In this document: positions 52,050 to 60,813 of the stretch, in pieces
How positions within the stretch are numbered: the stretch's first letter is position 1
How the letters are laid out: each line of letters opens with the position of its first letter
Assembly (NCBI RefSeq): GCF_017104715.1
Contig: NZ_JAAGPI010000031.1
Coordinates: forward strand, 1-64,000
Length of the DNA stretch: 64,000 nt
Origin: Burkholderia sp. Ac-20365
GTDB taxonomy: Bacteria > Pseudomonadota > Gammaproteobacteria > Burkholderiales > Burkholderiaceae
Direction: 5' to 3'
The notes under the pieces: generated by a model
What the model saw: only the letters and a program-made list of their open reading frames with translations
What the model was told of the DNA's origin: nothing
Databases searched by the model: none
Program-made: the position numbers and the translations under genes

Positions 52050-52871
52050 TCAATGCGCGCCCGAACGCCGCTCGACGAAGCGCGCGACGTAATCGTCGGA
52101 GGGTTTCGTGAGGATCTCGTTCGGCGTGCCTTCCTGCACCAGCGTGCCGTCCCGCAGAATTGCGATACGGTTGCCGATGCGCAGCGCTTCGTCGAGATCA
52201 TGCGTGATGAACACGATCGTCTTGTTGAGCGTCGCCTGCAATTGCAACAACTGGTCCTGCATTTCCGTGCGGATCAGCGGATCGAGCGCGGAGAAGGCTT
52301 CGTCCATCAGCAGCACGTCGGTATCGGCGGCGAGTGCACGGGCGAGGCCCACGCGCTGACGCATGCCGCCCGACAGTTCGTCCGGATAGTGATCGGCGTA
52401 ACCGTCGAGCCCAACCTTGCCGAGCCACATGCGCGCTTTCTCGTTCGCTTCCGCCTTGCCTTCGCCGCGCGTGCGCAGCGCATAGGCGGTGTTGTCGAGC
52501 ACCGTCTGATGCGGCAGCAGGCCGAAGTTCTGGAACACCATGCTGACCTTGTAGCGGCGCAGTTCGCGCAAGCCGTGCGGGTCGAGCTTGATGACATCCG
52601 ATCCGTCGATCACGATCTCGCCCGCCGTCGGCTCGATCAGCCGGTTGAAGTGACGCACGAGCGTCGACTTGCCCGAGCCCGACAAACCCATGATCACGTA
52701 AATCTCGCCCGAGCCGATATGCAGGCTCACGTTGTTCAGGCCGACGTTGCAGCCCGTTTGCGCGAGTACTTCAGCCTTGGTCTTGCCGCTCTTCAACAGG
52801 TCGAGCACGCGCCGATGACCGGCTTCCGGGCCGAAGAGCTTGTACACGTTCTTGACTTCGATCGATGACAT
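52050..52871 (-). CDS. proV: glycine betaine/proline-type ABC ATPase, ProV-like, no CBS domains
   Basis: This 273-residue ATPase has Walker A GLSGSGKST, the Q-loop VFQNFGLLPH, signature LSGGMRQRVGLARAL and Walker B LLMDEAFSALDP (the ProV-type DEAFSALDP). It ends about 130 residues earlier than E. coli ProV (400), so it lacks the tandem CBS osmosensor, which implies different control. The ATG at 52871 has GGAGG 8 nt upstream; the longer frame begins at a TTG next to the proW stop. Confidence 0.93.
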   Translation of the reverse strand: MSSIEVKNVYKLFGPEAGHRRVLDLLKSGKTKAEVLAQTGCNVGLNNVSLHIGSGEIYVIMGLSGSGKSTLVRHFNRLIEPTAGEIVIDGSDVIKLDPHGLRELRRYKVSMVFQNFGLLPHQTVLDNTAYALRTRGEGKAEANEKARMWLGKVGLDGYADHYPDELSGGMRQRVGLARALAADTDVLLMDEAFSALDPLIRTEMQDQLLQLQATLNKTIVFITHDLDEALRIGNRIAILRDGTLVQEGTPNEILTKPSDDYVARFVERRSGAH

Positions 52872-52885
52872 GTCCGTGCCCTCCG

Positions 52886-53875
52886 TCAATCCGCGGTGCG
52901 GGTTTCGAGTCCGCTTTGCGTTGCATTCTGGTTGCCTGTTGCCGCAGCTTCTTCATCGCGCGGCGCGCCAGCATTGCGATACGGCACGCGCGATGCCGCC
53001 TTCGCCTTGCGGCGCTGCGCGACGAGCCGTCGCGTGCGGCGATCCTGCCCATAACCCTGACTGATCCGGTCGATCACGATAGCGAGAATCACAATCGCGA
53101 TACCCGCCTGCATGCCCTTGCCGATATCGAGCGTCTGGATGCCGGCGAGCACGTCTTCGCCAAGCCCGCGCGAGCCGATCATCGACGCGATCACGACCAT
53201 CGACAGCGCCATCATCGTCGTCTGGTTGATACCGGCCATGATGCTGGGACGCGCGAGCGGCAACTGCACGTTCATCAGCAACTGCCAGCGCGTCGTGCCG
53301 AAGGCGCGCGCCGCTTCGACGACATCGGCATCGACGTGACGGATGCCCAGATCGGTCAAACGGATCAGCGGCGGCAGCGCGTAGATGATCGTCGCGAGAA
53401 TCGCGGGCACCTTGCCGAGGCCGAACAGCATCAGCACGGGGATCAGATACACGAAGCTCGGCAGCGTCTGCATGATGTCGAGCACGGGCAGCAGCATGCG
53501 GCGCATCCACGGACTGCGCGACGCCCAGATGCCGAGCGGCACGCCGAGCGCGACGGACAGCACGGTCGCCACCAGCATCAGCGCGAGCGTTTGCATCAGC
53601 TTGTCCCACAGGCCGAAGCAGCCGATCACATACAGCAGCAGCACGAAAAAGCCCGCAATGCCGATGCGCCGCGTCGCGTTCAGCGTCAGCAGCCCGACGG
53701 CGATCAGGATCGCGAGCGGCGGCGTCGCGCGCAGCACGCCCTCGAGCGGCACCAGTACGTAGCGCAGCAGCGCCGTGCTGAAGTCATGGAAACTGTCGCC
53801 GTACGCGGCGACGAACGATTGCACATGGTCGTTCACCCAGTCGGCGATCGACAGATGCAGAAAGATCGAATTCAT
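52886..53875 (-). CDS. proW: glycine betaine/proline-type ABC permease, ProW-like
   Basis: This 329-residue permease has about six membrane helices and a ProW/OpuAB-type core, with LPVLDIMQTLPSFVYLIP and the EAA-like AARAFGTTRWQLLMNVQLPLA. The C-terminal 50 residues are a hydrophilic, Arg/Ala-rich extension (RRTRRLVAQRRKAK...) beyond the last helix. It sits between proX and proV; the gap to proV is 14 bp. Confidence 0.94.
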   Translation of the reverse strand: MNSIFLHLSIADWVNDHVQSFVAAYGDSFHDFSTALLRYVLVPLEGVLRATPPLAILIAVGLLTLNATRRIGIAGFFVLLLYVIGCFGLWDKLMQTLALMLVATVLSVALGVPLGIWASRSPWMRRMLLPVLDIMQTLPSFVYLIPVLMLFGLGKVPAILATIIYALPPLIRLTDLGIRHVDADVVEAARAFGTTRWQLLMNVQLPLARPSIMAGINQTTMMALSMVVIASMIGSRGLGEDVLAGIQTLDIGKGMQAGIAIVILAIVIDRISQGYGQDRRTRRLVAQRRKAKAASRVPYRNAGAPRDEEAAATGNQNATQSGLETRTAD

Positions 53876-53915
53876 GTTGAAACCCTCCGGTGCGTCATCA
53901 CGCGTCGCTGCCGTA

Positions 53916-54953
53916 TCAGCTGGCGAGCGCGGCTTGAACTTTCTGCGCGACGTCGGTGGGCACCCACGCCTTCCACATGTCCGGATGCTCGCGCAGGAAC
54001 TGCTTCGCCATCGTCGGGCCGTCGATCTTCTTGCTCGTCATGTCGAGGATCGTCTTGTTGAGGAAGTCCATCGGGAAGCTGACTTTCGAGTAGGTGTCCA
54101 TCAGCTGCGGCTCGGCCTGATAGAACGGCGTCGACACGCCGACCTTCAGATGCGAAACCAGATACGACGACGCGCATTGCGACGTGCTGTTATCCGCGCG
54201 CAGCGTGTCCCAGCACTTCTGGTTGAACGCGGGCATCTTCAGCTGGACGAACTTGTACTTCGCCATCAGCGCAGCGGGTTCCCAGTAGTAGAAGAGGATA
54301 GGCTTGCCGCGCTGATACGCGGATTCGATCGCGGCGTCGAGCGCTGCGCCCGTGCCGGGGCGGAAGTCGGTGTACGAATCGTCGAGATTCAAGGTCTTCA
54401 GGAGACGCCGGTTCACGCGTTCGCAATCCCAGCCCGACGGACAGTTGAGGAAGCGGCCTTTGCCCGGTTCTTCGTCGTCTTCGAACACGCCTTTGTACTT
54501 CGGCAGATCGGTCACTGAAACGAGGTTCGGCGCGACCGGTTTGATGTTGCGCTTTGCGTCGCCCTTCACGACATACTCGGGTACGAACCAGCCTTCGTTG
54601 GTGCCGCCCGGCAGCGTGTCGCCGAGCAGTTTCACGTGGCCGTCGGCGACCGCTTTCGCGATGATTTCCGAGCGACCCGTCCACTGTTCGGACCACACTT
54701 GCAGATCGTCGCGCGACAAAGCCGTTTCGGTGGCAGCCGTGTTGCCGGGGATCGTGTCCGTCTTGCAGCCGTAGCCTTTCTCGGTGATGAAGCGCAGCAC
54801 TTCCGACGTGAACGAACCGCTTTCCCACGTGACGCCCGCAAAGCGCACGGGTTTGCCCGCCGAGCACCACGTGCCGGCGTGAGCCGCGGCGGGCCATAAG
54901 GCGCCGGCGGCGAGCGCGACCGTGACGGTGCGCATCAGGGATCTGATCTGCAT
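53916..54953 (-). CDS. proX: glycine betaine-type substrate-binding protein, ProX-like
   Basis: This 345-residue periplasmic protein has a signal peptide (MQIRSLMRTVTVALAAGALW, cut near AHA-G at 26) and an OpuAC domain with FAGVTWESGSFTSEVLRFI, GNTAATETALSRDDLQVWSEQW and LFYYWEPAALMAKY. The Trp/Tyr-rich blocks are those that cage quaternary ammonium groups in this family. It lies 40 bp before proW and 74 bp after the enolase-superfamily gene, all on the same strand. Confidence 0.93.
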   Translation of the reverse strand: MQIRSLMRTVTVALAAGALWPAAAHAGTWCSAGKPVRFAGVTWESGSFTSEVLRFITEKGYGCKTDTIPGNTAATETALSRDDLQVWSEQWTGRSEIIAKAVADGHVKLLGDTLPGGTNEGWFVPEYVVKGDAKRNIKPVAPNLVSVTDLPKYKGVFEDDEEPGKGRFLNCPSGWDCERVNRRLLKTLNLDDSYTDFRPGTGAALDAAIESAYQRGKPILFYYWEPAALMAKYKFVQLKMPAFNQKCWDTLRADNSTSQCASSYLVSHLKVGVSTPFYQAEPQLMDTYSKVSFPMDFLNKTILDMTSKKIDGPTMAKQFLREHPDMWKAWVPTDVAQKVQAALAS

Positions 54954-55027
54954 GGTGTGTCTCCGATTGTGATTGGATGTATGGCGCTGTCGTCGAGCGC
55001 CTTTCGTTGCGTCTGGTTATTACGGCG

Positions 55028-56203
55028 TCAGCCGTAGGTGCTGCTGGAACTGAGCGTCGCGGCGAGGACGTCTTCGTCGATCGAAAGACCGAGGCCCGGC
55101 GCATCGGACAGCGTGATCCAGCCTTCGCTGTCGATATCGATCGGGTTCTTCAGCATGAAGTCGCGGCGCTCGATCGACCATTCGGGCGGGTCGTACGGAA
55201 ATTCGATGAATGGCGCGCTCGCGGCGCCCGCCGTCACGTGCAGATTGGCGGCAACGCCGATACCGTTGCCCCACGTGTGCGGCGTGAAAACCTTGCCACG
55301 CGCCTCGACGGCTTGCGCGAGCTTGCGCAGCCCTTCCATGCCGAGCGAGCACGCGACGTCCGGCTGATACACGTCGAGACAATCGCGCGCGAGCATCTGA
55401 TCGAACTCGTAGCGCTCGCGCGTCATCTCGCCGCCAGCGATACGCAACTGCGGCGTCACCGCCTGACGCAGCCGCGCCATGCCGTCGTAATCGCCGCGGT
55501 GCAGCGGTTCTTCCATCCAGTAGACGCGATGTTTTTCCAGTTCACGCGCGACGGCGAGCGCTTCGTCGAAGGTCCACGGCGCCGCGGTGTCCCACGGCAT
55601 GCGCCAGCCCTGATTGCAGTCGACCATCAGTTCGAGCCGGTCGCCGACGGCTTCGCGCACGGCGGCCAGCACAGAGAAATCGTCCTTCAGTTGCGGACGG
55701 CCGAAACGGATTTTCAGCGCTGGAAAGCCGCGTTCGGCGACATGCAGCGCCATACGCGCCATCTCGTCGGGACGGCGATGCACGCCGCTCGACGCATATG
55801 CGCGAATCCGGTTGCTGCGGCCACCCGCCATCTGCCAGCACGCTTGCCCGCGGATTTTCCCGGCGAGATCCCACAGCGCGATATCGAGCGGCCATGGTCG
55901 GCCTGCGTGGAAGCCGATGTTGTCGAGCACGGCGCTATGGCGCGCGAGGTCGAGCGGATCGGTGCCGATGAACAGATGCTGGTAGTCGGCGAAACCGTAC
56001 ATCGCATCGCCGGAGCCAATGCCGACGCGGCCGGCGTCGTCGTGGACGCGCACGATGGTCGCGGGAAATTTGCGGCGCGGCTGGCTATCCCACGAGGCGG
56101 GGAAGGGCGGATCGAGCTCCAGCTGGTGATGTGTTATCTCGATGCGGGTGATGCGGGCGGTTTGCGCGGTCCGGCTCACGGCCTCGTTTGCTTCACGATC
56201 CAT
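55028..56203 (-). CDS. enolase-superfamily (mandelate racemase/muconate lactonising type) enzyme
   Basis: This 391-residue protein has a capping domain (1-130) and a TIM barrel. Barrel marks are LKIR (Lys164, Arg166), metal ligands near VDCNQGW (Asp195), EEPL (Glu231/232) and AGGE (Glu259), then QPDV and PHTWGNG (His309). The second base of the usual K-x-K is Arg. Reaction type (dehydratase, racemase or epimerase) cannot be read off. AGGAGGAG precedes the ATG at 56203. It lies 74 bp before proX and is probably co-transcribed, which points to a betaine-like substrate as inference; hydroxyproline-betaine epimerases belong to this superfamily. Confidence 0.85.
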   Translation of the reverse strand: MDREANEAVSRTAQTARITRIEITHHQLELDPPFPASWDSQPRRKFPATIVRVHDDAGRVGIGSGDAMYGFADYQHLFIGTDPLDLARHSAVLDNIGFHAGRPWPLDIALWDLAGKIRGQACWQMAGGRSNRIRAYASSGVHRRPDEMARMALHVAERGFPALKIRFGRPQLKDDFSVLAAVREAVGDRLELMVDCNQGWRMPWDTAAPWTFDEALAVARELEKHRVYWMEEPLHRGDYDGMARLRQAVTPQLRIAGGEMTRERYEFDQMLARDCLDVYQPDVACSLGMEGLRKLAQAVEARGKVFTPHTWGNGIGVAANLHVTAGAASAPFIEFPYDPPEWSIERRDFMLKNPIDIDSEGWITLSDAPGLGLSIDEDVLAATLSSSSTYG

Positions 56204-56253
56204 CAGGCGTCTCCTCCTGAATTGACGCGGTGCCGCATGCAATGCGGTCACAA

Positions 56254-56366
56254 TGCGTATCGAATGGGATAGGAATGACGCAATGCTATGAAGCAGAGGC
56301 GGGCAACTCAATCGGTTCAATAAAAGTAAATGACTGCATCCAATTCTGGGATATGCGTTGCGTATC
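56254..56366. promoter_or_regulatory. repeated TGCGTATC motifs in the divergent promoter region
   Basis: TGCGTATC occurs at 56254-56261 and again at 56359-56366, 105 bp apart, each followed within a few bases by CGAATG. The 209-bp region between the enolase-type gene and the mocR gene must contain both promoters. Direct-repeat sites are typical of MocR regulators, so these are candidate operators. Confidence 0.45.
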
Positions 56367-56412
56367 ATTCGAATGACACAGAACTCAACGAATTGACGGA
56401 GACCGTCGCAAC

Positions 56413-57843
56413 ATGGCGATGAATGCCTGGCTGCCGAGAATCGAGGCGGGCAGCGAACCGAAATATCAGGTCATTGCGCGTGCGTTCGCGCAGGCCATTC
56501 TCAACGGGCAACTGCCCGCCGGCGAGAAGCTGCCGCCACACCGGTCGCTCGCGAGCGAACTGAAGGTGACAACCGGCACGATCAGCCGCGCGTACGCCGA
56601 ACTGGAACGACAGGGACTCGCGAATGCGCGCGTCGGCGACGGCACATACGTCGCGCAGGCGCGCTCGCGTGAGTTGCCGCCTGCGGCCAATGGCTATGCG
56701 GCGCTGCGTCCCGGCGCGCCTAGCGCGCCGCCGCTGATCGACCTCGGCCAGAACGTGCCGCAATCGACGGAAGAAGCGGCCGCGCTGTCGGCCACGCTCG
56801 CCGAGATCGCCACCGACCAGCGCCTCACGGCCGAACTGCTGCAATACGCGCCGGAAGCAGGCTCGATGCGGCACAGGCTGGCGGGCGCGGCGTGGCTCGG
56901 CCGCGCGGGCAGTCCGGCGAGCGCCGCGCGCGTGCTCGTCACGCAGGGCGCGCAGCATGCACTTGCCTCGGTGCTGCGCGCCGTCACACGCCCGGGCGAT
57001 ACGGTGCTCGCCGAAGTGGTCAGCTATCCAGGCATCATCGCGCTCGCGCGGCAGTTGCGGCTGCATCTCGTGGGCGTCGAAATCGACCAGGAAGGGCTCG
57101 TGCCTGCCGCGCTGGAACTGGCGTGCAAGTCGCTGCATCCGCGCGCGATCTTCTGCGTGCCGACCATCCACAATCCGACCACGGCGACGATGTCCGAGGC
57201 GCGGCGCGACGCCGTTGCCGAGATTCTGCAGCGGCACAGCGTGCTGCTGATCGAGGACATTGTTCCCGCGATGCTGCTCGAAACGCCGCCCGAGCCGCTC
57301 GCGGTACGCATGCCGGAACAGGCGTTTCTGATCGCAGGACTGTCGAAGTCAGTGGCGCCAGGCTTGCGCGTCGGTTATCTGCAGGCGCCGAGCGCGTGGT
57401 GCTCGAAGATCGCCGCCGTGATCCGCAGCGACTGCTGGATGACGGCGCCGCTGATGGCGGAAATCGTGTCGCGCTGGATCGAAAGCGGCGAGATGGATCG
57501 GCTTAACGCGTTGCAGCGCGTGCGTATCGATGCCGAGCATGAGATCGCGAACCAGGCGCTCGAGGGCGTCACTTACCGGCAGGCGCCGACGAGTTCACAC
57601 TTGTGGCTGCCGCTGCCCGAGCCGTGGCGTGCCGCGGAATTCGCGGCGGCGCTGCGCCACGAAGGCGTGCTCGTGAAGACGGCCGACAGCTTCGTGATCG
57701 GCCGCAACGCCGCGCCGCACGCGATCCGCGTGTGCATGAGCGGCGCGACGTCGCTCGATGCGCTTTCACGCGGCCTCGCGCTGATCCGCACGACGCTCGA
57801 TCACGGGCTGGAAAGCGGGATGGCTGCGTCGTACGCGCCTTGA
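56413..57843 (+). CDS. MocR-family transcriptional regulator (GntR-aminotransferase fusion)
   Basis: This 476-residue protein joins an N-terminal GntR winged helix (about 15-80; YQVIARAFAQAILNGQLPAGEKLPPHRSLA region) to a fold-type I aminotransferase domain. The PLP lysine lies in LSKSVAPGLRVGYL, and HNPTTATMS corresponds to the NPT motif. MocR proteins such as PdxR and GabR use PLP and an amino compound as signal. It diverges from the enolase-superfamily/proXWV genes and so is their likely regulator. Confidence 0.93.
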   Translation: MAMNAWLPRIEAGSEPKYQVIARAFAQAILNGQLPAGEKLPPHRSLASELKVTTGTISRAYAELERQGLANARVGDGTYVAQARSRELPPAANGYAALRPGAPSAPPLIDLGQNVPQSTEEAAALSATLAEIATDQRLTAELLQYAPEAGSMRHRLAGAAWLGRAGSPASAARVLVTQGAQHALASVLRAVTRPGDTVLAEVVSYPGIIALARQLRLHLVGVEIDQEGLVPAALELACKSLHPRAIFCVPTIHNPTTATMSEARRDAVAEILQRHSVLLIEDIVPAMLLETPPEPLAVRMPEQAFLIAGLSKSVAPGLRVGYLQAPSAWCSKIAAVIRSDCWMTAPLMAEIVSRWIESGEMDRLNALQRVRIDAEHEIANQALEGVTYRQAPTSSHLWLPLPEPWRAAEFAAALRHEGVLVKTADSFVIGRNAAPHAIRVCMSGATSLDALSRGLALIRTTLDHGLESGMAASYAP

Positions 57844-57880
57844 AGCGCGTTGGCCGCAAGCGCCGCGCGCCGCCCAGCCG

Positions 57881-58819
57881 TTATTCCTTGCCGAACTCCC
57901 TGGCCGCCCGTTCGATCGCATCAGCCGTCGCGCCTGCATGCGCCACGGGCACCAGATGGCTCGACGGCGTCTCGATGATCGTCGCGCCGATCCGATGCGC
58001 CATCCACCGCTGGATTTCCGGCGACACGGCGCGGTCGCGCGAGGTCACGAGATAAAACGACGGCTTGTAGCGCCACGCGGCCTGTGTGGCGCGTTCCTCA
58101 AAGGATTTGGCGGCGATCGGCTGCTGCGCGGCGACGAGTACACGGGTCAGGTTTTCGGGCACATCGGCGGCGAAGACGTCGTGATACTGCGCCGGGTCGA
58201 GCCACAGAAAGCCGGTGCTGTCCTTCTTCATCGCCGAGCCTGCGGGCATTTGCGGAGCGCGCTTGAGAATATCGACCGCCGATTCGCCGACATCCGGCGC
58301 GATCGCCGATACATAGACGAGACCGACTACCTTCGACGCGTCCGGTCCCGAACCTGCCTCGCCGATCACGACGCCGCCCCACGAATGGCCGACCAGCACC
58401 GTCGGTCCGGATAGTTGAGCGAGCACGCGTTTGGTCGCGGCGACATCGTCGGCGAGCGACGTCAGCGGAATCTGCACCGACGCAACGCGATAGCCCTTCT
58501 TCTGCAGACGGGCAATCACGCCGTTCCAGCTCGATCCATCGACGAACGCGCCATGCACGAGCACGATGTTCTGCACCGGACCGCTCGGCGGCGCGGCAGC
58601 GGCAGCTGGGCGCGGCGCCGGAGCCGGTGCTGCTGCGGGCGGCGGAGCGGGCTCGTCGGCGGAAGGCGCGGGAGGCGCAGGAGGAGGCGGCGCATCCGGC
58701 GCGGGCGCAGTGACAGCGGGCGGGGCCGCCGGCGCAGGTTGCCCCGTCTGCGCGAACACGCCGGTAGTGGCGACGCAGACACCAAGGAGGACGGCATAGA
58801 GCAGACGATTCGGCAACAT
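57881..58819 (-). CDS. secreted alpha/beta hydrolase with Pro/Ala-rich linker
   Basis: This 312-residue protein has a signal peptide (LLYAVLLGVCVATTGVFA), a 55-residue linker of almost only Pro and Ala with a few acidic residues, and an alpha/beta hydrolase domain. The domain has IVLVHGAFVDGSSW (oxyanion region), nucleophile elbow GHSWGG and a His near SSHLVPVAHA. It resembles esterase-like hydrolases (EstC/salicylate-esterase group). The linker suggests a periplasmic or surface-exposed enzyme. The ATG at 58819 starts the signal peptide. Substrate is unknown. Confidence 0.85.
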   Translation of the reverse strand: MLPNRLLYAVLLGVCVATTGVFAQTGQPAPAAPPAVTAPAPDAPPPPAPPAPSADEPAPPPAAAPAPAPRPAAAAAPPSGPVQNIVLVHGAFVDGSSWNGVIARLQKKGYRVASVQIPLTSLADDVAATKRVLAQLSGPTVLVGHSWGGVVIGEAGSGPDASKVVGLVYVSAIAPDVGESAVDILKRAPQMPAGSAMKKDSTGFLWLDPAQYHDVFAADVPENLTRVLVAAQQPIAAKSFEERATQAAWRYKPSFYLVTSRDRAVSPEIQRWMAHRIGATIIETPSSHLVPVAHAGATADAIERAAREFGKE

Positions 58820-59095
58820 GACGACTCCATCGGCTGGACGGGATTCTGGGAACATACCGAACGCAAGCCAGGGTGACAACCGCTATCCCACGGAGTTTTC
58901 GGACACGTTGCGCAACGGTTTGGCGGTTGCGTGGAAATCTGTCGCGGCGGCGTGCATGCGGGTGCGGTGTGCTTCGGTGCTCAGCGCGCCTGCGCTGCCC
59001 AATAGGTGGGCAGTGAGTCGAAGGGTACAATTTACGGTTTTTCCGGACGGTTTCGGTCCGGGCAGTGCGTATTCAATGCAGTGGAGTGAGACATC

Positions 59096-60475
59096 TTGAG
59101 CAACGAACAGCAGCATGACGGCCTGAAGCGCGGGCTGAAGAACCGGCATATCCAGCTGATCGCGCTGGGCGGCGCGATCGGCACGGGCCTTTTTCTTGGC
59201 TCAGCGGGCGTGTTGAAGGCAGCGGGGCCGTCAATGATTCTCGGCTACGCGATCGGCGGCTTCATCGCGTTCCTCATCATGCGGCAACTCGGCGAGATGG
59301 TCGCGCAGGAGCCCGTTGCGGGTTCGTTCAGCCACTTCGCGTACAAGTACTGGGGCGATTTTCCCGGCTTCCTGTCGGGCTGGAACTACTGGGTGCTGTA
59401 CGTGCTCGTCAGTATGGCCGAACTGACGGCCGTCGGCACTTATGTGCATTTCTGGTGGCCGGCCGTGCCGGCGTGGGTGTCGGCGCTCGTGTGCTTCGTC
59501 ATCATCAACGCGATCAATCTCGCGAACGTGAAGGCCTACGGCGAAACCGAGTTCTGGTTCGCGATCATCAAGGTCGTGGCCGTGATCGGCATGATCCTGT
59601 TCGGCGGCTATCTGCTGATCAGCGGACACGGCGGTCCGCAGGCCTCGTTCTCGAATCTGTGGGCCAACGGGGGCTTCTTCCCGCACGGCTTCAATGGTCT
59701 CTTCATGATGCTTGCCGTGATCATGTTCTCGTTCGGCGGGCTGGAACTGATCGGCATCACGGCCGCCGAAGCCGCCGAGCCGCAGAAGAGCATTCCGAAA
59801 GCCGTGAATCAGGTGATCTACCGGATCCTGATTTTCTACATCTGCTCGCTGGTCGTGCTGCTGTCGCTGTATCCGTGGAACCAGGTGGCCGAAGGCGGCA
59901 GCCCGTTCGTGATGATCTTCTCGCAGATCGGCGCGGGCTTGACCGCGAACGTGCTGAACGTGGTCGTGCTGACGGCGGCCTTGTCCGTGTACAACAGCGG
60001 CGTGTATGCGAACAGCCGCATGCTGTACGGGCTCGCCGAGCAGGGCAATGCGCCGCGCGCGCTGCTCAAGGTCGACCGCCGCGGCGTGCCGTATCTGGCG
60101 ATCGGTCTGTCGGCCGTGGCGACGTTCGCTTGCGTGATCATCAATTACCTGATTCCGGCCAAGGCGCTCGATGTGCTGATGGCGCTCGTCGTCGCCGCGC
60201 TGGTGCTGAACTGGTCGCTGATCAGCCTGACGCATCTGAAGTCGCGTCGCGCGATGCTTGCGCAGGGCGAGACGCTGGTCTTCAGGTCGCTGTGGTTTCC
60301 GGTGGGCAACTGGATCTGTCTGGCGTTCATGGCGATGATTCTCGTGATTCTCGCGATGACGCCCGGACTCAATGTGTCCGTGCTGCTGGTGCCTGTGTGG
60401 CTGGTGGTGATGTGGGTCGGCTATATCGTGAAGCGTCGGCGTGCGGCTGCGCATCAACTGGCGGGTGCGCGCTGA
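59096..60475 (+). CDS. aroP: aromatic amino acid permease, AroP/PheP type
   Basis: This 459-residue APC-superfamily permease of the AAT family has about 12 helices. Segments such as RGLKNRHIQLIALGGAIGTGLF, FSHFAYKYWGDFPGFLSGWNYW and IMFSFGGLELIGITAAEAAEP match E. coli AroP and PheP closely. It imports Phe, Tyr and/or Trp by proton symport. The start is a TTG at 59096 with GGAGTGAG upstream. A terminator follows. Specificity within the aromatic group is not certain. Confidence 0.9.
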   Translation: MSNEQQHDGLKRGLKNRHIQLIALGGAIGTGLFLGSAGVLKAAGPSMILGYAIGGFIAFLIMRQLGEMVAQEPVAGSFSHFAYKYWGDFPGFLSGWNYWVLYVLVSMAELTAVGTYVHFWWPAVPAWVSALVCFVIINAINLANVKAYGETEFWFAIIKVVAVIGMILFGGYLLISGHGGPQASFSNLWANGGFFPHGFNGLFMMLAVIMFSFGGLELIGITAAEAAEPQKSIPKAVNQVIYRILIFYICSLVVLLSLYPWNQVAEGGSPFVMIFSQIGAGLTANVLNVVVLTAALSVYNSGVYANSRMLYGLAEQGNAPRALLKVDRRGVPYLAIGLSAVATFACVIINYLIPAKALDVLMALVVAALVLNWSLISLTHLKSRRAMLAQGETLVFRSLWFPVGNWICLAFMAMILVILAMTPGLNVSVLLVPVWLVVMWVGYIVKRRRAAAHQLAGAR

Positions 60476-60505
60476 GTTTCTGTTCCTGACGCGTTCGTGG
60501 GTGAG

Positions 60506-60541
60506 AAGCCGGATTGGCCGAGAGGCGATCCGGCTTTTTTA
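60506..60541 (+). terminator. Rho-independent terminator of the aromatic permease gene
   Basis: AAGCCGGAT and ATCCGGCTT pair around a 13-nt loop and run into T6. It lies 31 bp past the stop. Confidence 0.85.
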
Positions 60542-60579
60542 TTGCGCGTGCAAGCGCGACACATGACCAGAAAACACAA

Positions 60580-60610
60580 AACCCGCGGCATCGGACGATG
60601 AACGCGGGTT
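60580..60610 (-). terminator. terminator of the tRNA-Leu gene
   Basis: AACCCGCG and CGCGGGTT pair around a 15-nt loop; the minus strand continues TTGTGTTTTC. It lies 20 bp beyond the tRNA 3' end. Confidence 0.75.
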
Positions 60611-60630
60611 CTTTGTTTGAAGCAAATTTC

Positions 60631-60715
60631 TGGTGCCCAGGGCCGGACTCGAACCGGCACGCCTTGCGGCGGGGGATTTTGAGTCCCCTGCGTCTACCTG
60701 TTTCACCACCTGGGC
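60631..60715 (-). tRNA. tRNA-Leu, anticodon CAA
   Basis: The minus strand reads GCCCAGGTGG at the 5' end and CCTGGGC-ACCA at the 3' end, so a 7-bp acceptor stem and an encoded CCA are present. The anticodon stem is GGGGA/TCCCC with loop CTCAAAA, anticodon CAA, which decodes UUG. A long variable arm (CGCCGCAAGGCG) marks a class II tRNA, as for leucine. The T arm has GGTTCGAGTCC. Length is 85 nt. Confidence 0.96.
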
Positions 60716-60813
60716 ATGTGTTGCTCACTACAGCTTGCACGGCGTTGCCGCCGGGCGAAGACGCAGATTATGGCCGAAAACCCGTCGGCGGGCAAGCCGA
60801 CCCGTATCCGGCC

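Noticed and set aside
52865..54061. A 398-codon plus-strand frame opposite proW
   Set aside because: Its composition is a low-complexity mix of Arg, His, Gln and Asp, typical of an antisense shadow; proW on the other strand has full family motifs.
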